Assembly: GCF_014203705.1 (NCBI RefSeq)
Contig: NZ_JACHJR010000001.1
Location: 7,440,001-7,504,000 of the forward strand
Length of the DNA: 64,000 nucleotides
Direction: 5' to 3'
DNA from: Kitasatospora gansuensis
Lineage (GTDB): Bacteria; Actinomycetota; Actinomycetes; Streptomycetales; Streptomycetaceae
The translations under genes were made by a program, and so were the position numbers. The notes under the pieces are model-generated. The model did no database searches. It saw nothing but the letters and a program-made list of their open reading frames with translations, and was not told the DNA's origin. Positions 36,285 to 46,441 of the stretch are shown in pieces (position 1 is the stretch's first letter; every line of letters starts with the position of its first letter).

Positions 36285-37978
36285 GGTTCCTCCGGGGCTC
36301 GGGTGGGAGCGGTGGGCGGGTCGGCCAGCCAGATCAGGCCGCAGGGGAGCGGTACGGGGCCGAGCACCGGGTCGGTGGTGAGCAGGCGGGCGTGGACCGT
36401 ACGGCCGCGCAGGACCTCCGGGGAGCGGAGCGCGGCGTCGAGGGCGGTGAGTTCGGTCGGGTCGGCCCACTCCAGGGCCCTGGTGCCGACGGTGGCGGCC
36501 GCGAGCGGTGCCCGGTCCTGCTGGAGCCCGGCCAGGGCACGGGCCAGGGCGGCCTGGGCGGCGGCTTGGGCGGACGGGCCCCACTGGCGGGCGAGGCGTT
36601 CACCGGTGTCCGCGTCGGTGGCCGTGACCAGGGTCCAGTCGGTGCCCGGGAGAGTGCGGCGGCCGAGCAGGACGGGGCGGTCGAAGTACTGCGTGAGGGC
36701 CCGGACGAGCGACCGGGCCAGCGGCGTGGCCAGGTCGGACCCGGGCAGCGCCGGGCCGTCGTCGGCTGCCTCGGTGGCCAGGATCCGGAGCAGTCCGTCG
36801 AGCAGCCAGCGCCGGGACGACGTCCCGGCGGCGGCCGTGCCCGGCTGGGCGGGATCCTGCCTCGAGTCCTCGGCCGTCGCCCGGAGCAGCCGGAGCAGGG
36901 CGTCTCGCCGGGCGTCCTCGGGCTCCGTTCCCCAGCCGACCAGGACGGGCCGCCCCGGCAGCACGATCGCTTCCAACGCCGCCAGGCGGAAAGGGAGTTG
37001 GGGAAGATCGAGATCGTCCCGCCACTGTCCGGTGCCGGACCACCGGGAGGTGAGTCGTTCCTCCGGGGTGCGGTCCGCGGAGGAGAGCGGGGGGTCGGCC
37101 TCCTCCGGTGCCGGACAGGTGACGGGGGACCAGAGCGGGCCGGCCGGGGGGACGGAGAACGGGTGGGAGGTGGTCCGCAGGGTGCGGCCGTGGACGACGT
37201 GCAGGTCGGGGGTGTCGAGGGCGGTCGCGCCGAGCAGGTCGAGAACGCCGCGGGCGGCGAGCGAGCCCGCGAGGGTGGCGGCGTGCAGCGTGGGGGCGCG
37301 CCCGGCGGGGTGGCCGTGGGACCAGGCCGCGGCACGCTCGGCGGCGGCCCGGAACGCGTCGGCCTGCGGCACGCCGCGCAGCACCGGGCCGACGATCTGG
37401 TGGCCGTCCCCGGCGGGGAGTGGGATGTACGGGGTGTCGGCCGGGAGGCGGGCGGCGAGCTCGGACAGCTCCACGGGCGCCGCGGCGGCCAGGACGGCGG
37501 CCGTGGTGCGCGGTGTCGGCCGGTCGGTGACCGTGCCGACGCCCAGGTTCCGCAGTCCACGGGCGGCGCTCCGGGCGGCGGGGCCGTCGCCGAGGACGGC
37601 CACCTCGGCCGCGCGCAGGGTGGCGAAGGCGGCGTACGGCTCGGCGCAGTGCTCCTCGTAGTGCGCCAAGGCGTCCCCGTACCGTTCGGCGGTCTCGGGG
37701 TCGGGAACCGGCCCGCCGGCCCGGTCGAGGTCGAACAGCAGGCCCTGGTCGAGGAGTGCCGCCAGGACCTGCCGCAGGGCGACCCGCTCGGCCGGCTCGT
37801 CGACCGAGCCGAGCAGGTCCGCCGCGTCGGCGCCGTCGGTGAGTTCGCCGAGCCGGTCGTCGAGCAGCCGCTGCAGGGGCGGTGGGGCGGCCAGCACGAA
37901 GGTGCGGTCCGCCCGCGCGCAGTAGAGTCCGCGCGCCACCGGCACGAAGTGCGCGCCGGGCCGCAGCTTCACCCGCAC
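36281..37978 (-). CDS. leader-binding Ocin-ThiF/RRE protein of azoline cyclodehydration (copy 1)
   Basis: A 565-residue paralogue of the protein at 50407. The N-terminus VRVKLRPGAHFVPVARGLYC (residues 1-85) is the winged-helix leader-recognition element of TOMM cyclodehydratase partners. A ThiF-like Rossmann turn follows (VAVLGDGPAARSAARGLRNL, about 130-150). No catalytic Cys or ATP site of a real E1 enzyme is evident. Its role would be to hold the precursor leader for the YcaO enzyme. The minus operon has no YcaO, so it must share the one on the plus strand or hand the leader to the dehydratase. It overlaps the dehydratase stop by 10 bases. Confidence 0.82.
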   Translation of the reverse strand: MRVKLRPGAHFVPVARGLYCARADRTFVLAAPPPLQRLLDDRLGELTDGADAADLLGSVDEPAERVALRQVLAALLDQGLLFDLDRAGGPVPDPETAERYGDALAHYEEHCAEPYAAFATLRAAEVAVLGDGPAARSAARGLRNLGVGTVTDRPTPRTTAAVLAAAAPVELSELAARLPADTPYIPLPAGDGHQIVGPVLRGVPQADAFRAAAERAAAWSHGHPAGRAPTLHAATLAGSLAARGVLDLLGATALDTPDLHVVHGRTLRTTSHPFSVPPAGPLWSPVTCPAPEEADPPLSSADRTPEERLTSRWSGTGQWRDDLDLPQLPFRLAALEAIVLPGRPVLVGWGTEPEDARRDALLRLLRATAEDSRQDPAQPGTAAAGTSSRRWLLDGLLRILATEAADDGPALPGSDLATPLARSLVRALTQYFDRPVLLGRRTLPGTDWTLVTATDADTGERLARQWGPSAQAAAQAALARALAGLQQDRAPLAAATVGTRALEWADPTELTALDAALRSPEVLRGRTVHARLLTTDPVLGPVPLPCGLIWLADPPTAPTRAPEEP

Positions 37979-40311
37979 GGCCCGGCCCCGTCGTGGAAGC
38001 GCCCGCCGGGCGCGCGGTCGTACTCGAGGATCCACTCCAGGGCGTGGGCGCCGTCCTGCACGCCGACCGGGACCTCCTCCAGGTGGCCGCCGGCCGGGAG
38101 TTCGCGGACGGTCTCGGCCAGCAGCGCGCTGCCGAGGTCGACGTACCGGGTGCGGTCGGGTGCCGTCGCCGACCGGCCGAGGACGCCGGGGCCGGCCGGG
38201 CGTGGCGCGACCAGCAGCAGTTCCTCGGGGACGTCGTGGGCGGCCCGCCAGTCGGCGAGCGCGCAGAGCAGCCCGGGCCCGGTGGCGGTGGGCAGGTCCT
38301 CGCCCGGGTACCAGCGGCGGCCCTGGAGGACCACCCGGCCCGCCGTCAGCCTGGGCAGCACGAGTGTTCCGGTGGTGCGGCGCAGGTCGGCAGCGGCGTC
38401 GCCGAGCGGGTCGATCCCGAGGCGGCCGGTGCCGTGCAGCCAGAGGGCGATCCGCATCGGCGGCGCGAGCCGGTCGGGCCTGGCCAGGGCAGGGGAGTGC
38501 ACGACGACCGGCGCACCGTCCCGGTCGAGCAGTTCCAGGGTGTCGGTGCCGGGATCGTGGGCCAGGGTGAGGCCGAGCCAGCCGAGCGGATCGATCCGGT
38601 CCTCGAGCAGCGGCGGGCGGTGGTTGCCGTCCAGCCCGTGCAGCCCGCGGTCCTCCAGCAGGACGGCCGGACCCGCGGCGCGGCTCAGCCGATCGGCGAG
38701 CCTGGCGTGGGCCCGGCCGCCGAGCATCCGGTCGGTGCCGGTGTACCGCAGCGCGGAACTCCCGCCGCCGGGGTGGTACCCGCGGACCGCGAGCCGGTCG
38801 CCGACCGGCCGCACCAGCACCCCGTACGAGGTGTGGGTGCGACGGAACCGCCCGGGAAGTCCGTCGGCGAGGGCGGCCAGTTCCGCCGGGTCGATCCCGA
38901 CCTCGGCGGGTCCGGACGCGATCCGCTCGCCGAGCGACGTCCGGGCCGCGGCGCGCAGCCGCAGCAGCTCGGTGAGGGAGCCGTCGGCGGGGCCGAAGTC
39001 CGCGGCGGTGCCGGGGGTCAGCAGCTGGGACCTGCGGCCGACCACGGCGACCAGGTCGGCGGCGCAGTCGGCCAGCCTGATCCGGGCCCCGGTGCCGAAC
39101 CGCTCGGTGAAGGCGGCGACCAGCAGCGCTCGGGCCTCGTGCACCGGGTCGGACAGGGCGGCGTACTCCAGCACCAGGGCGAGGTCGTCCAGGGCCGCCC
39201 GGTGCGGCGTCGCGGTGATCCCGACCGGCGGCAGCACGTGTTCCTCGGTGACCCGGAGCACGACCGGGTGCGGGAGCAGGGCGTTGAGGCCCTGCTGGTC
39301 CCCGGCCAGCCCGGCCAGGGCGTCGGCCGACTGCTGTCCACGGCTCGTGGCAGCGCTGTCCAGTCGCTCCTGCACGTCGGTGAGCAGCCTGGCGGCGCCG
39401 GGGTGACGGGTGGTCAGGAAGTCGGCGGCGGCAGCGGCCGGGCGCTCGTCCTGGCCTTCGAACTCCGATCCGCCGACCAGGAGTTGCAGGCGGACCGCCT
39501 GGGCGACGAGATCGGCGGCGGCCTCGGGTGTCAGGACGAGCCCGGCAGCCAGCTCCCGGAGCAGCACCTCGGCGGGCAGCGGACCGAGCTCGACCAGGCC
39601 GAGCAGCGCCCGGACCTTCCCGGTGACCGCGGTGCTCACCAGCCGGAGCTGCTCGCCGTCACGACGGTAGAAGTGGGCCCGGGCGTTCCGCAGTTGCAGG
39701 GTCCAGTTGGCGCGCAGCAGCGGCGGGAGCGGGCCGCCGGCCGCCGGGTCGGGCCCGGCCGACAGTGCGTCGACCGCCATCGCCAGCTGCGGACGGTCCA
39801 GCGCCAGAACGGGCCGACCCCGGGCCGGGTCGAGGCCGGGGCGGTCCAACGAGCCGCCGTCCGCGCTCCAGTGGCCCAGGGCGACGGCGGTGTGCGCCGT
39901 GGGCGGCCCGATCCGGACCATCGCCCGGGTGAACTGCTCCAGGACGGCGGACTCCAGGGCCGCGGCCTCCTGCTCGGTGGCCTGCTGCTCGCCGGCGGCG
40001 AGGTAGCGGCCCACCGGGTCGCCGGGGCGTCCGACGGCGAGCGCCGGGCGGAAGGCGTCCCCGAGCAGGGCCGAGCGGAGCGCGGCGCGTTCCGCTGCCA
40101 CGGCCGGTCCGTGGGCGGTCGCCACCTGACGTTCGGCCGCCGCCCGGTCCGGGGCGGTGGCCAGCGCGGCCAGGGCGGCCCGCAGGGCGGGCGCGGCGAG
40201 GCGGCGGCCGGGGACCCGGCCGAGCAGCGCGACCGGGGTGTCGGCCAGGCCGGTGCCGGCGGGGGCAGGGGCAGGGGCAGGGGCGGGCGCGGTGGTCGCG
40301 GGGGCGGTCAT
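37969..40311 (-). CDS. LanB-type dehydratase, glutamylation domain (copy 1)
   Basis: A 780-residue split LanB: only the tRNA-Glu-dependent glutamylation part, without the fused elimination domain. It would activate Ser/Thr of the precursor by glutamylation. After an Ala/Pro-rich 25-residue N-terminus, it aligns along its length with the 859-residue protein at 47831, for instance YRHGAPDG-like basic segments, THTSYGVLVRPVGDRLAVRG, GLHGLDGNHRPPLLEDRIDP, LGLTLAHDPGTDTLELLDRD, and RWYPGEDLPTATGPGLLCAL. The elimination partner would be the separate SpaB_C protein at 55579. ATG 40311 overlaps the monooxygenase stop by 4 bases. Confidence 0.85.
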   Translation of the reverse strand: MTAPATTAPAPAPAPAPAGTGLADTPVALLGRVPGRRLAAPALRAALAALATAPDRAAAERQVATAHGPAVAAERAALRSALLGDAFRPALAVGRPGDPVGRYLAAGEQQATEQEAAALESAVLEQFTRAMVRIGPPTAHTAVALGHWSADGGSLDRPGLDPARGRPVLALDRPQLAMAVDALSAGPDPAAGGPLPPLLRANWTLQLRNARAHFYRRDGEQLRLVSTAVTGKVRALLGLVELGPLPAEVLLRELAAGLVLTPEAAADLVAQAVRLQLLVGGSEFEGQDERPAAAAADFLTTRHPGAARLLTDVQERLDSAATSRGQQSADALAGLAGDQQGLNALLPHPVVLRVTEEHVLPPVGITATPHRAALDDLALVLEYAALSDPVHEARALLVAAFTERFGTGARIRLADCAADLVAVVGRRSQLLTPGTAADFGPADGSLTELLRLRAAARTSLGERIASGPAEVGIDPAELAALADGLPGRFRRTHTSYGVLVRPVGDRLAVRGYHPGGGSSALRYTGTDRMLGGRAHARLADRLSRAAGPAVLLEDRGLHGLDGNHRPPLLEDRIDPLGWLGLTLAHDPGTDTLELLDRDGAPVVVHSPALARPDRLAPPMRIALWLHGTGRLGIDPLGDAAADLRRTTGTLVLPRLTAGRVVLQGRRWYPGEDLPTATGPGLLCALADWRAAHDVPEELLLVAPRPAGPGVLGRSATAPDRTRYVDLGSALLAETVRELPAGGHLEEVPVGVQDGAHALEWILEYDRAPGGRFHDGAGPCG

Positions 40312-41393
40312 GCGGTGGCTCCGGCGGGTTCGGCGGGGGTGGTTCCGGCGGTGAACTGGGGGCGGACCTGCTCGGCGAAGAGCTCCATCGAGCGCATGGC
40401 GTCGGTCCCGCCGAAGCCGCCGAAGTCCACCTGCCAGAGGATCCCGTCCGCGCCGACCCGGTCCTGGAAGTGGCCGATCTGGTCGGCGACGTGCTCGGGC
40501 GAGCCGACGAAGGCCGTCCCGGTGGCCCGCAGGTCCTTCGCGGTCATGGTGCGGACGACGCTGCCCAGGCCGGTGTACTGCGCGTAGTCGGTGGAGACGG
40601 TCTCGTCCCAGGTGTCCAGGGCGGAGGCCCAGACCTTCAGGTACTCGTTCAGGTGCGGGTCGGCGAGCTCGCGGGCCTTCTGGTCGGTCTCGGCGACCAC
40701 CAGCGGCATGCTCGCCATGACCCGCGGGGTGCCGTCCGGGTGGTGCGCGGCGAACGCCTCGCGGTAGCGGGCGGTCAGCGAGGTGTCGAACTCGCGGCCG
40801 GTCGGGGTGATCAGCAGACCGTGGCCGAACCGGCCGATCCGCTCGAAGCTCTCCGGAGTCTGCACCGCGGCGACCCAGAACGGCGGCCGCGGGCTCTGGG
40901 TCGGCCGGGGGAGCACGGTGGCGTCCTTGAACGAGAAGTACGGGGTGTCCTCGGTGACCTGCTCCTCGGTCAGCAGCCGGTGCACCGCGTCGATCGTCGC
41001 CTCGAAGCGCTGCCGGCTGCCGTCCATCGGCACCTGGAAGGTCTGGAACTCGTGCGGCAGGTAGGCCCGGGCGAAGCCGACCTCCAGGCGTCCGTTGCTG
41101 ATCGCGTCGACCATGGCGATGTAGGAGGCGAGTTTCACCGGGTGGTGGAAGACCGGCAGGGTGCAGCCGGTGATCAGCCGGATCTGCCGGGTCTGCGCGG
41201 CCACCGCGGCCAGGAAGGTCAGCGGGCTCGGGCAGTAGCCGCCGTAGGCGTGCAGGTAGTGCTCGGTCATCTTGACGTAGTCCAGTCCGGACTCGTCCGC
41301 CAGCCGGCAGAGGTCGAAGACCTCCCGGTAGTAGTCGACCGGGGACTTGGTCTCGGGTGAGGAGTCGGGGAGGAAGGAGACGCCGAAGCGCAT
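40308..41393 (-). CDS. luciferase-like (LLM class) flavin-dependent monooxygenase
   Basis: A 361-residue TIM-barrel oxidoreductase using FMNH2 or F420. It starts MRFGVSFLPDSSPETKSPVD and has YREVFDLCRLADESGLDYVK, TGCTLPVFHHPVKLASYIAM, SNGRLEVGFARAYLPHEFQT, PFWVAAVQTPESFERIGRFG and a late TAFVGSPEHVADQIGHFQDR, all typical of the bacterial luciferase family. It is embedded in the minus operon (21 bases after the M16 gene, 4-base overlap with LanB), so it is probably a tailoring enzyme acting on the peptide. The site of oxidation cannot be predicted. Confidence 0.88.
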   Translation of the reverse strand: MRFGVSFLPDSSPETKSPVDYYREVFDLCRLADESGLDYVKMTEHYLHAYGGYCPSPLTFLAAVAAQTRQIRLITGCTLPVFHHPVKLASYIAMVDAISNGRLEVGFARAYLPHEFQTFQVPMDGSRQRFEATIDAVHRLLTEEQVTEDTPYFSFKDATVLPRPTQSPRPPFWVAAVQTPESFERIGRFGHGLLITPTGREFDTSLTARYREAFAAHHPDGTPRVMASMPLVVAETDQKARELADPHLNEYLKVWASALDTWDETVSTDYAQYTGLGSVVRTMTAKDLRATGTAFVGSPEHVADQIGHFQDRVGADGILWQVDFGGFGGTDAMRSMELFAEQVRPQFTAGTTPAEPAGATA

Positions 41394-41414
41394 GGTGTTG
41401 CTCCTAACGGGGCG

Positions 41415-42728
41415 TCAGTCGGTGTCGGGATCGGCGGGTGGGCCGAGCAGCACTGCGGTGTACGCGTCGGGACGCAGGTGGTCGGCGGCGGCCGCGCGGA
41501 CCTCGTCGTCGGGTACGGCGCGCAGCCGGGCCGCGAGGTGGTCGGTCCAGTCGGCGGGGAGGCCGGCCAGCACCGGTCCGTACAGGCTGTCGGCCAGACC
41601 CTTCTGGGTGGAGAGAGCGAGTGCCTGGAGTCCGAGTGCGTGGCCCCGGGCCGATGCGATCTCCTCGGTGGTCGGCGGGAGTTCGCCGGAGATCGCGGCG
41701 AGTTCGGCGAGGGCTCCGTCGAGGGCCGCTGCGGCGTGCCGCGGCGCGCTGGCGAACTGGACGGTGCCGAGTGCCGAGCCGGTCCGCTGCTCGATCGCGG
41801 ACTGCCCGGTGTAGATCCGGCCCTCCCGCTCGCGCAGCCGTTGCACCAGGCGCGACGAGAAGTAGCCGCCGAAGACCCGGTCCGCGAGCACCAGCGCGGG
41901 GTAACCCGGGTCGGTACGGACCAGCGAGGGCGCGGCCAGCCGGGCCTCGCACTGCCTGGCCCCGGTGACCGGGACGGCCTGCGGCGGTTCTCCCGGATGG
42001 GCCGGGGCGGGCAGCGGCGCCATCCGCACCGCCTGGGGCCCGGCCGCCCAGCCGCCCAGTGCGACCGCCAACTCCTCGACGACACGGGCGGGGTGGATGT
42101 CTCCGACCAGGACCAGCGCCGAGCCGCGCGGCACCAGTTGGGTCCGGTGCAGTTCGGCGACCTCGTTCCGGTCGACGGCTGCCACCTGGTCCTCGGTGGG
42201 GGTCTCCCTGGTGGCCGGATGGTCGCCGAAGCAGCGGCGGAGCAACGCCGCCCTGGCGGCCCTGGCCGGCATCGACCCGGTGAGCCGGATCCGGTGCAGC
42301 AGCCGCTCGCGCTCGGCCTCCAGGGTCGTCCCGTCGTACCCGGCGCCGGTGAGGCAGCCCGCGAGCAGGGCCAGCAGCCGGGGCAGTCCCTCGGTGAGCA
42401 CCTGGCCGGTGATCCGGAGGTCCTCGGGGCCGACCACGGCCCGCAGGCTGCCTCCCACGGCGGCGAGTTCGTCGTCGACGGCGGTACGGCCGGCCCCGCC
42501 GCCCCCGGTCAGCAGGGTGCAGGCGAGCAGCTCGGCGGCGGCCGTGTGCCGGGCGGTGGAGCCGCCGAAGGGGACGCCCAGGCGGAGCTGGACCACCGGG
42601 ACGGTGGCCCGGCGGGCCGCCACCACGCGCAGCCCGGTCGGCAGCGCGGTGTCCACCATCTCCAGCGGCGGTGCGGGCCGCGGTGGGGCGAGCGGGGGCA
42701 GTGCGGCCCCGGTGCTGCCGGGGTTCAT
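41415..42728 (-). CDS. M16 peptidase, non-catalytic subunit
   Basis: A 437-residue M16-fold protein. At the position of the zinc motif H-x-x-E-H the sequence reads TARHTAAAELLACTLL, so no metal site is formed. It keeps the substrate-binding R/Y motif in the second half: YFSSRLVQRLREREGRIYTG. This is the normal division of labour in heterodimeric M16 enzymes, where one chain has zinc and the other has the R/Y pair. It overlaps the catalytic subunit gene by 4 bases, which supports one complex. The likely substrate is the RiPP leader or modified peptide. Confidence 0.85.
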   Translation of the reverse strand: MNPGSTGAALPPLAPPRPAPPLEMVDTALPTGLRVVAARRATVPVVQLRLGVPFGGSTARHTAAAELLACTLLTGGGGAGRTAVDDELAAVGGSLRAVVGPEDLRITGQVLTEGLPRLLALLAGCLTGAGYDGTTLEAERERLLHRIRLTGSMPARAARAALLRRCFGDHPATRETPTEDQVAAVDRNEVAELHRTQLVPRGSALVLVGDIHPARVVEELAVALGGWAAGPQAVRMAPLPAPAHPGEPPQAVPVTGARQCEARLAAPSLVRTDPGYPALVLADRVFGGYFSSRLVQRLREREGRIYTGQSAIEQRTGSALGTVQFASAPRHAAAALDGALAELAAISGELPPTTEEIASARGHALGLQALALSTQKGLADSLYGPVLAGLPADWTDHLAARLRAVPDDEVRAAAADHLRPDAYTAVLLGPPADPDTD

Positions 42729-44026
42729 CGGTCGGCCTTCCGTTCGGGGAGCAGCTGGAGCACGGCCGGGTGACGTCCGGTCAGGTCGGCCGTCACCCGG
42801 CGCACGTCCTCGGTGGTGACGGTGGCGAAGCGGCGTGGCGCGTCGAGGACCAGTTCGCCGTCGCCGTGGAGCAGTTCGTAGCCGGCCAGCCGGCGGGCGC
42901 GGATCCCGACCGGGTCGGTGTCGGCGAACCAGGCGGTCTGCAACCTCCGTACCGATCGGAGGAGTTCGTCCTCGTCGGGACCCTCGGCGGCCAGTGCGGC
43001 GAGCACCTCGTCGACGGCCTCCGCGGTGTGCGGGGCGGAGACTCCGGGCGGGCAGACGGCGTTCACCAGGAAGGCGTCCGGGTCCCGGGAGTCGAAGGGG
43101 CCGGAGAGGCCGGCCATCGCCATCACCTGGGTGGCCAGCCGGCGTTCGCGGACCAGCGAGCGGCGCAGCCGGCTCGACTCCCCGTCGCCGAGGACGGCCG
43201 CGGCGACCACGGTCGCCAGGTAGTCGGGCGAGTCCGGCGGCGGCATCCGTCGGCCCACGGCGACCGCCGGGAGGGGGGCCAGCGGGTCGGTGCGCCGAAC
43301 CGTGCGGGGCCCGGCGAGCGGTGGCTCGGCGAGCTCGGGCGGCGGAACGGCCGTACGGGGCGGGATCGCCCAGAAGTGCCGTTCGGCCAACTTGACCACC
43401 TCGGCGGGGTCGACGCCGCCGCAGACGGCGAGCACCGCGTTCGCCGGGGCGTAGTGGCGGTCGAAGAAGTCCACGCACTCCTCGACCGTGGCGGCGCCGA
43501 GCGACGCGTGATCGCCGTACCCGTCATGGGCGTTGGCGAAGGAGTCGAAGAGCACCTGCGGCAGCTGGAAGGTGGGGAAGCCGCCGTACGGCCGGTTGGT
43601 GACCGTGCGGCGGATCTCCTCGGCGACCACCGAGGCCTGGGTGGCGATCGCCTCCGGGGTGATCCGGGGCGCCCGCATCCGGTCGGCCTCCAGGAAGAGG
43701 CCGAGCTCCAGGGCCTCGGCCGGCATCGCCTGGAAGTAGCAGGTGTGGTCGCGGTGGGTGGTGCCGTTGAAGAGGCCGCCGTTGGCCTGGATGTGCCGGG
43801 CGTGCTCCTGTGCCGCGAGATTGGCGCTGCCCTGGAACATCAGGTGCTCGAAGAGGTGCGCGAAGCCGGACCGGGACTCGGAGCGGTAGCCGACCCCGTA
43901 GGCGACGGCCAGGCCGACGGCCGGGCTGCCCGGGTCCGGGATCACCACCAGCCGCAGACCGTTGGCCAACCGGTGCCGGTGCACCTCGGCGACGGCGGGC
44001 GGGGCCGCCGCGGTGGGCGCCGTCAC
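42725..44026 (-). CDS. M16 zinc metallopeptidase, catalytic subunit
   Basis: A 433-residue peptidase with the inverted zinc motif H-x-x-E-H in SGFAHLFEHLMFQGSANL (residues about 54-71) and a distal Glu in the VVAEEIRRTV region. The segment NGGLFNGTTHRDHTCYFQAM is typical of active M16 chains. The C-terminal R/Y motif is degenerate (GESSRLRRSLVRERRLATQV, no G-x-x-Y), complementing the partner chain. With the non-catalytic partner it should cut peptides, most likely the RiPP leader. The GTG start overlaps the permease stop as GTGA. Confidence 0.9.
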   Translation of the reverse strand: MTAPTAAAPPAVAEVHRHRLANGLRLVVIPDPGSPAVGLAVAYGVGYRSESRSGFAHLFEHLMFQGSANLAAQEHARHIQANGGLFNGTTHRDHTCYFQAMPAEALELGLFLEADRMRAPRITPEAIATQASVVAEEIRRTVTNRPYGGFPTFQLPQVLFDSFANAHDGYGDHASLGAATVEECVDFFDRHYAPANAVLAVCGGVDPAEVVKLAERHFWAIPPRTAVPPPELAEPPLAGPRTVRRTDPLAPLPAVAVGRRMPPPDSPDYLATVVAAAVLGDGESSRLRRSLVRERRLATQVMAMAGLSGPFDSRDPDAFLVNAVCPPGVSAPHTAEAVDEVLAALAAEGPDEDELLRSVRRLQTAWFADTDPVGIRARRLAGYELLHGDGELVLDAPRRFATVTTEDVRRVTADLTGRHPAVLQLLPERKADR

Positions 44027-44777
44027 GAGCCGCTGCGGATCGCGCGGGAGGCGAACCAGGTGGTGAGTACCGCCAGGCCGGCTGCGACGGCTACCCCGAC
44101 CAGGGTGTCGCTGCCACCGAACTCGCCTGCGAACAGGGCGCGTTCGGCCGTCACGATATGCGACAGCGGGTTGGCCTCGGCCAGTCCGGAGAGCCAGCCG
44201 GGTGCCAGGGCCAGCGGCAGCAGCACCCCGGAGAGCAGCATGATCGGCAGCATCAGGGTGTTGAGCACCTGGCCGTACGCCTCCTCGTTCTTCAGCACCA
44301 GCGCGAGCCCGTACGCGAAGCCCGACATCGCCAGGCCGACCACAGTGACCAGGGCGAACGCCGCCAGCACCCCGCCGGCCGGCGCCCGCAGCCCGGCGAC
44401 CAGCGCGCCCAGGGTGAGCAGCCCGGCCTGCACGGTGAGCACCACGGCGTCCCGGAGCATCCGGCCCAGTAGCAGGCCGAGCTCGCCCGCCGAGGAGATC
44501 TTCATCCGGTCCAGCGCGCCGGACCGGACCTCCGAAATGATGCCGAAACCGACGAACACGGCGGAGAAGACGCCCTGTTGGACCAGCAGGCCGGGGACGA
44601 AGACCCGCCAGGTGTTGCCCCCGTCGAAGCCGGGCGCCTGGCCGATCCGGTTCAGCAGCGGGCCGAACAGGGCCAGGTAGAGCAGCGGTTGCATCAGGCC
44701 GAAGATCACCCAGGAGGGCTTGCGGAGGGTGAAGCGCATCGAGCGCCGGAAGATGATCCAGCTGGTGGCGGCGGTGG

Positions 44778-44781
<4 letters not shown>
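44023..44781 (-). CDS. ABC-2 type exporter permease (minus operon)
   Basis: A 252-residue membrane protein with about six helices, beginning IIFRRSMRFTLRKPSWVIFG and LMQPLLYLALFGPLLNRIG, the usual start of ABC-2 drug/antibiotic permeases. FEIISEVRSG-like sequence (GFGIISEVRSGALDRMKISS) follows helix 2. It pairs with the ATPase whose gene overlaps its start by 4 bases. Export of, or immunity to, the peptide product is the expected role. It belongs to the same family as the plus-strand permease but the two sequences are quite different. Confidence 0.9.
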
Positions 44782-45821
<1,040 letters not shown>

Positions 45822-46205
45822 AGAGTTCCTCCGGTCCTGAATCAAACAGGGCGCCGCGGGGCTGGATTGACGGATGGCGGTCAAGAATTTGCCGCTCATT
45901 CGACATCGGGCCGGCGGCGGCCGGGCACTGCGACACTCTCGCCAGTTCCGTGCCGCCGAGTCCAGCTCCGGACCAGGTCGGAGATGCCGTCTGACAGCAA
46001 CGTGCCAGGGGCGGTGAGGGGGGATCTGCCGGATTGTCCGAACTTGGCGGCAGATTGGCACGCCAGGCTTTTCATGTCCCCGACAAGTGCTTTCGGCAGC
46101 GGCATATTGCTGCCGCCGGATTCCCCTTGCCGAGATCTCCCGAAAGGTAGTTGGCTCATGCCCAGTCACCGGCAGACCGCCGGTCGATCCGAAAGGGGAA
46201 CCGCA
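45822..46205. promoter_or_regulatory. divergent promoter region of the RiPP cluster
   Basis: These 384 bases separate the first minus-operon gene from the first precursor gene and hold no supported gene. An inverted repeat CGGCAGC (46094-46100) / GCTGCCG (46109-46115) lies about 90 bases before the first precursor and could bind a regulator dimer. GAAAGGGGAA serves as the ribosome site of the first precursor. Promoter boxes are not clear enough to place. Confidence 0.6.
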
Positions 46206-46409
46206 ATGAGCACCGCTGTGGATTTCGCCGCGTTCGACGTCAACGAGCTGGCCGTCCTGGACGCCAACGACGCCGTCGCACTGCCCGACATGGGCGCCTC
46301 GATCGTCTTCGTGTGGAGCTTCACCGAGGACGGCGAGGAGATCCTGACCGAGGACGCGCTCAACAGCACCCCGAGCGCTTCGGCCAGCACCTCTTCCTCC
46401 TGCTGCTGA
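46206..46409 (+). CDS. RiPP precursor peptide 1 (thiopeptide-type)
   Basis: A 67-residue peptide. The acidic helical front (MSTAVDFAAFDVNELAVLDA) is leader-like. Residues 26-32 read LPDMGAS, matching the leader/core boundary style of lactazole (ALPENGA-S, recalled from memory). An IVFVW segment follows, then an acidic stretch (TEDGEEILTEDALN, 40-53), then the tail STPSASASTSSSCC (54-67), which holds the only two Cys. Ser, Thr and Cys of the tail would be substrates for dehydration and azole formation. Whether the core starts at Ser32 or near Ser57 is open. It is the first gene of the plus operon, 32 bases before its twin. Confidence 0.9.
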   Translation: MSTAVDFAAFDVNELAVLDANDAVALPDMGASIVFVWSFTEDGEEILTEDALNSTPSASASTSSSCC

Positions 46410-46441
46410 CTTTCCGTCAAACCAACCTGAAGGGAACCACC

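Noticed and set aside
36392..39406. 1004-codon plus-strand frame across the minus RiPP operon
   Set aside because: Gly/Arg/Gln-rich mirror of the LanB and ThiF genes, no homology and no ribosome site.
45896..46159. Small minus-strand frame as a third precursor peptide
   Set aside because: No leader-like acidic helix, no Ser/Cys-rich end, and it covers the promoter region.
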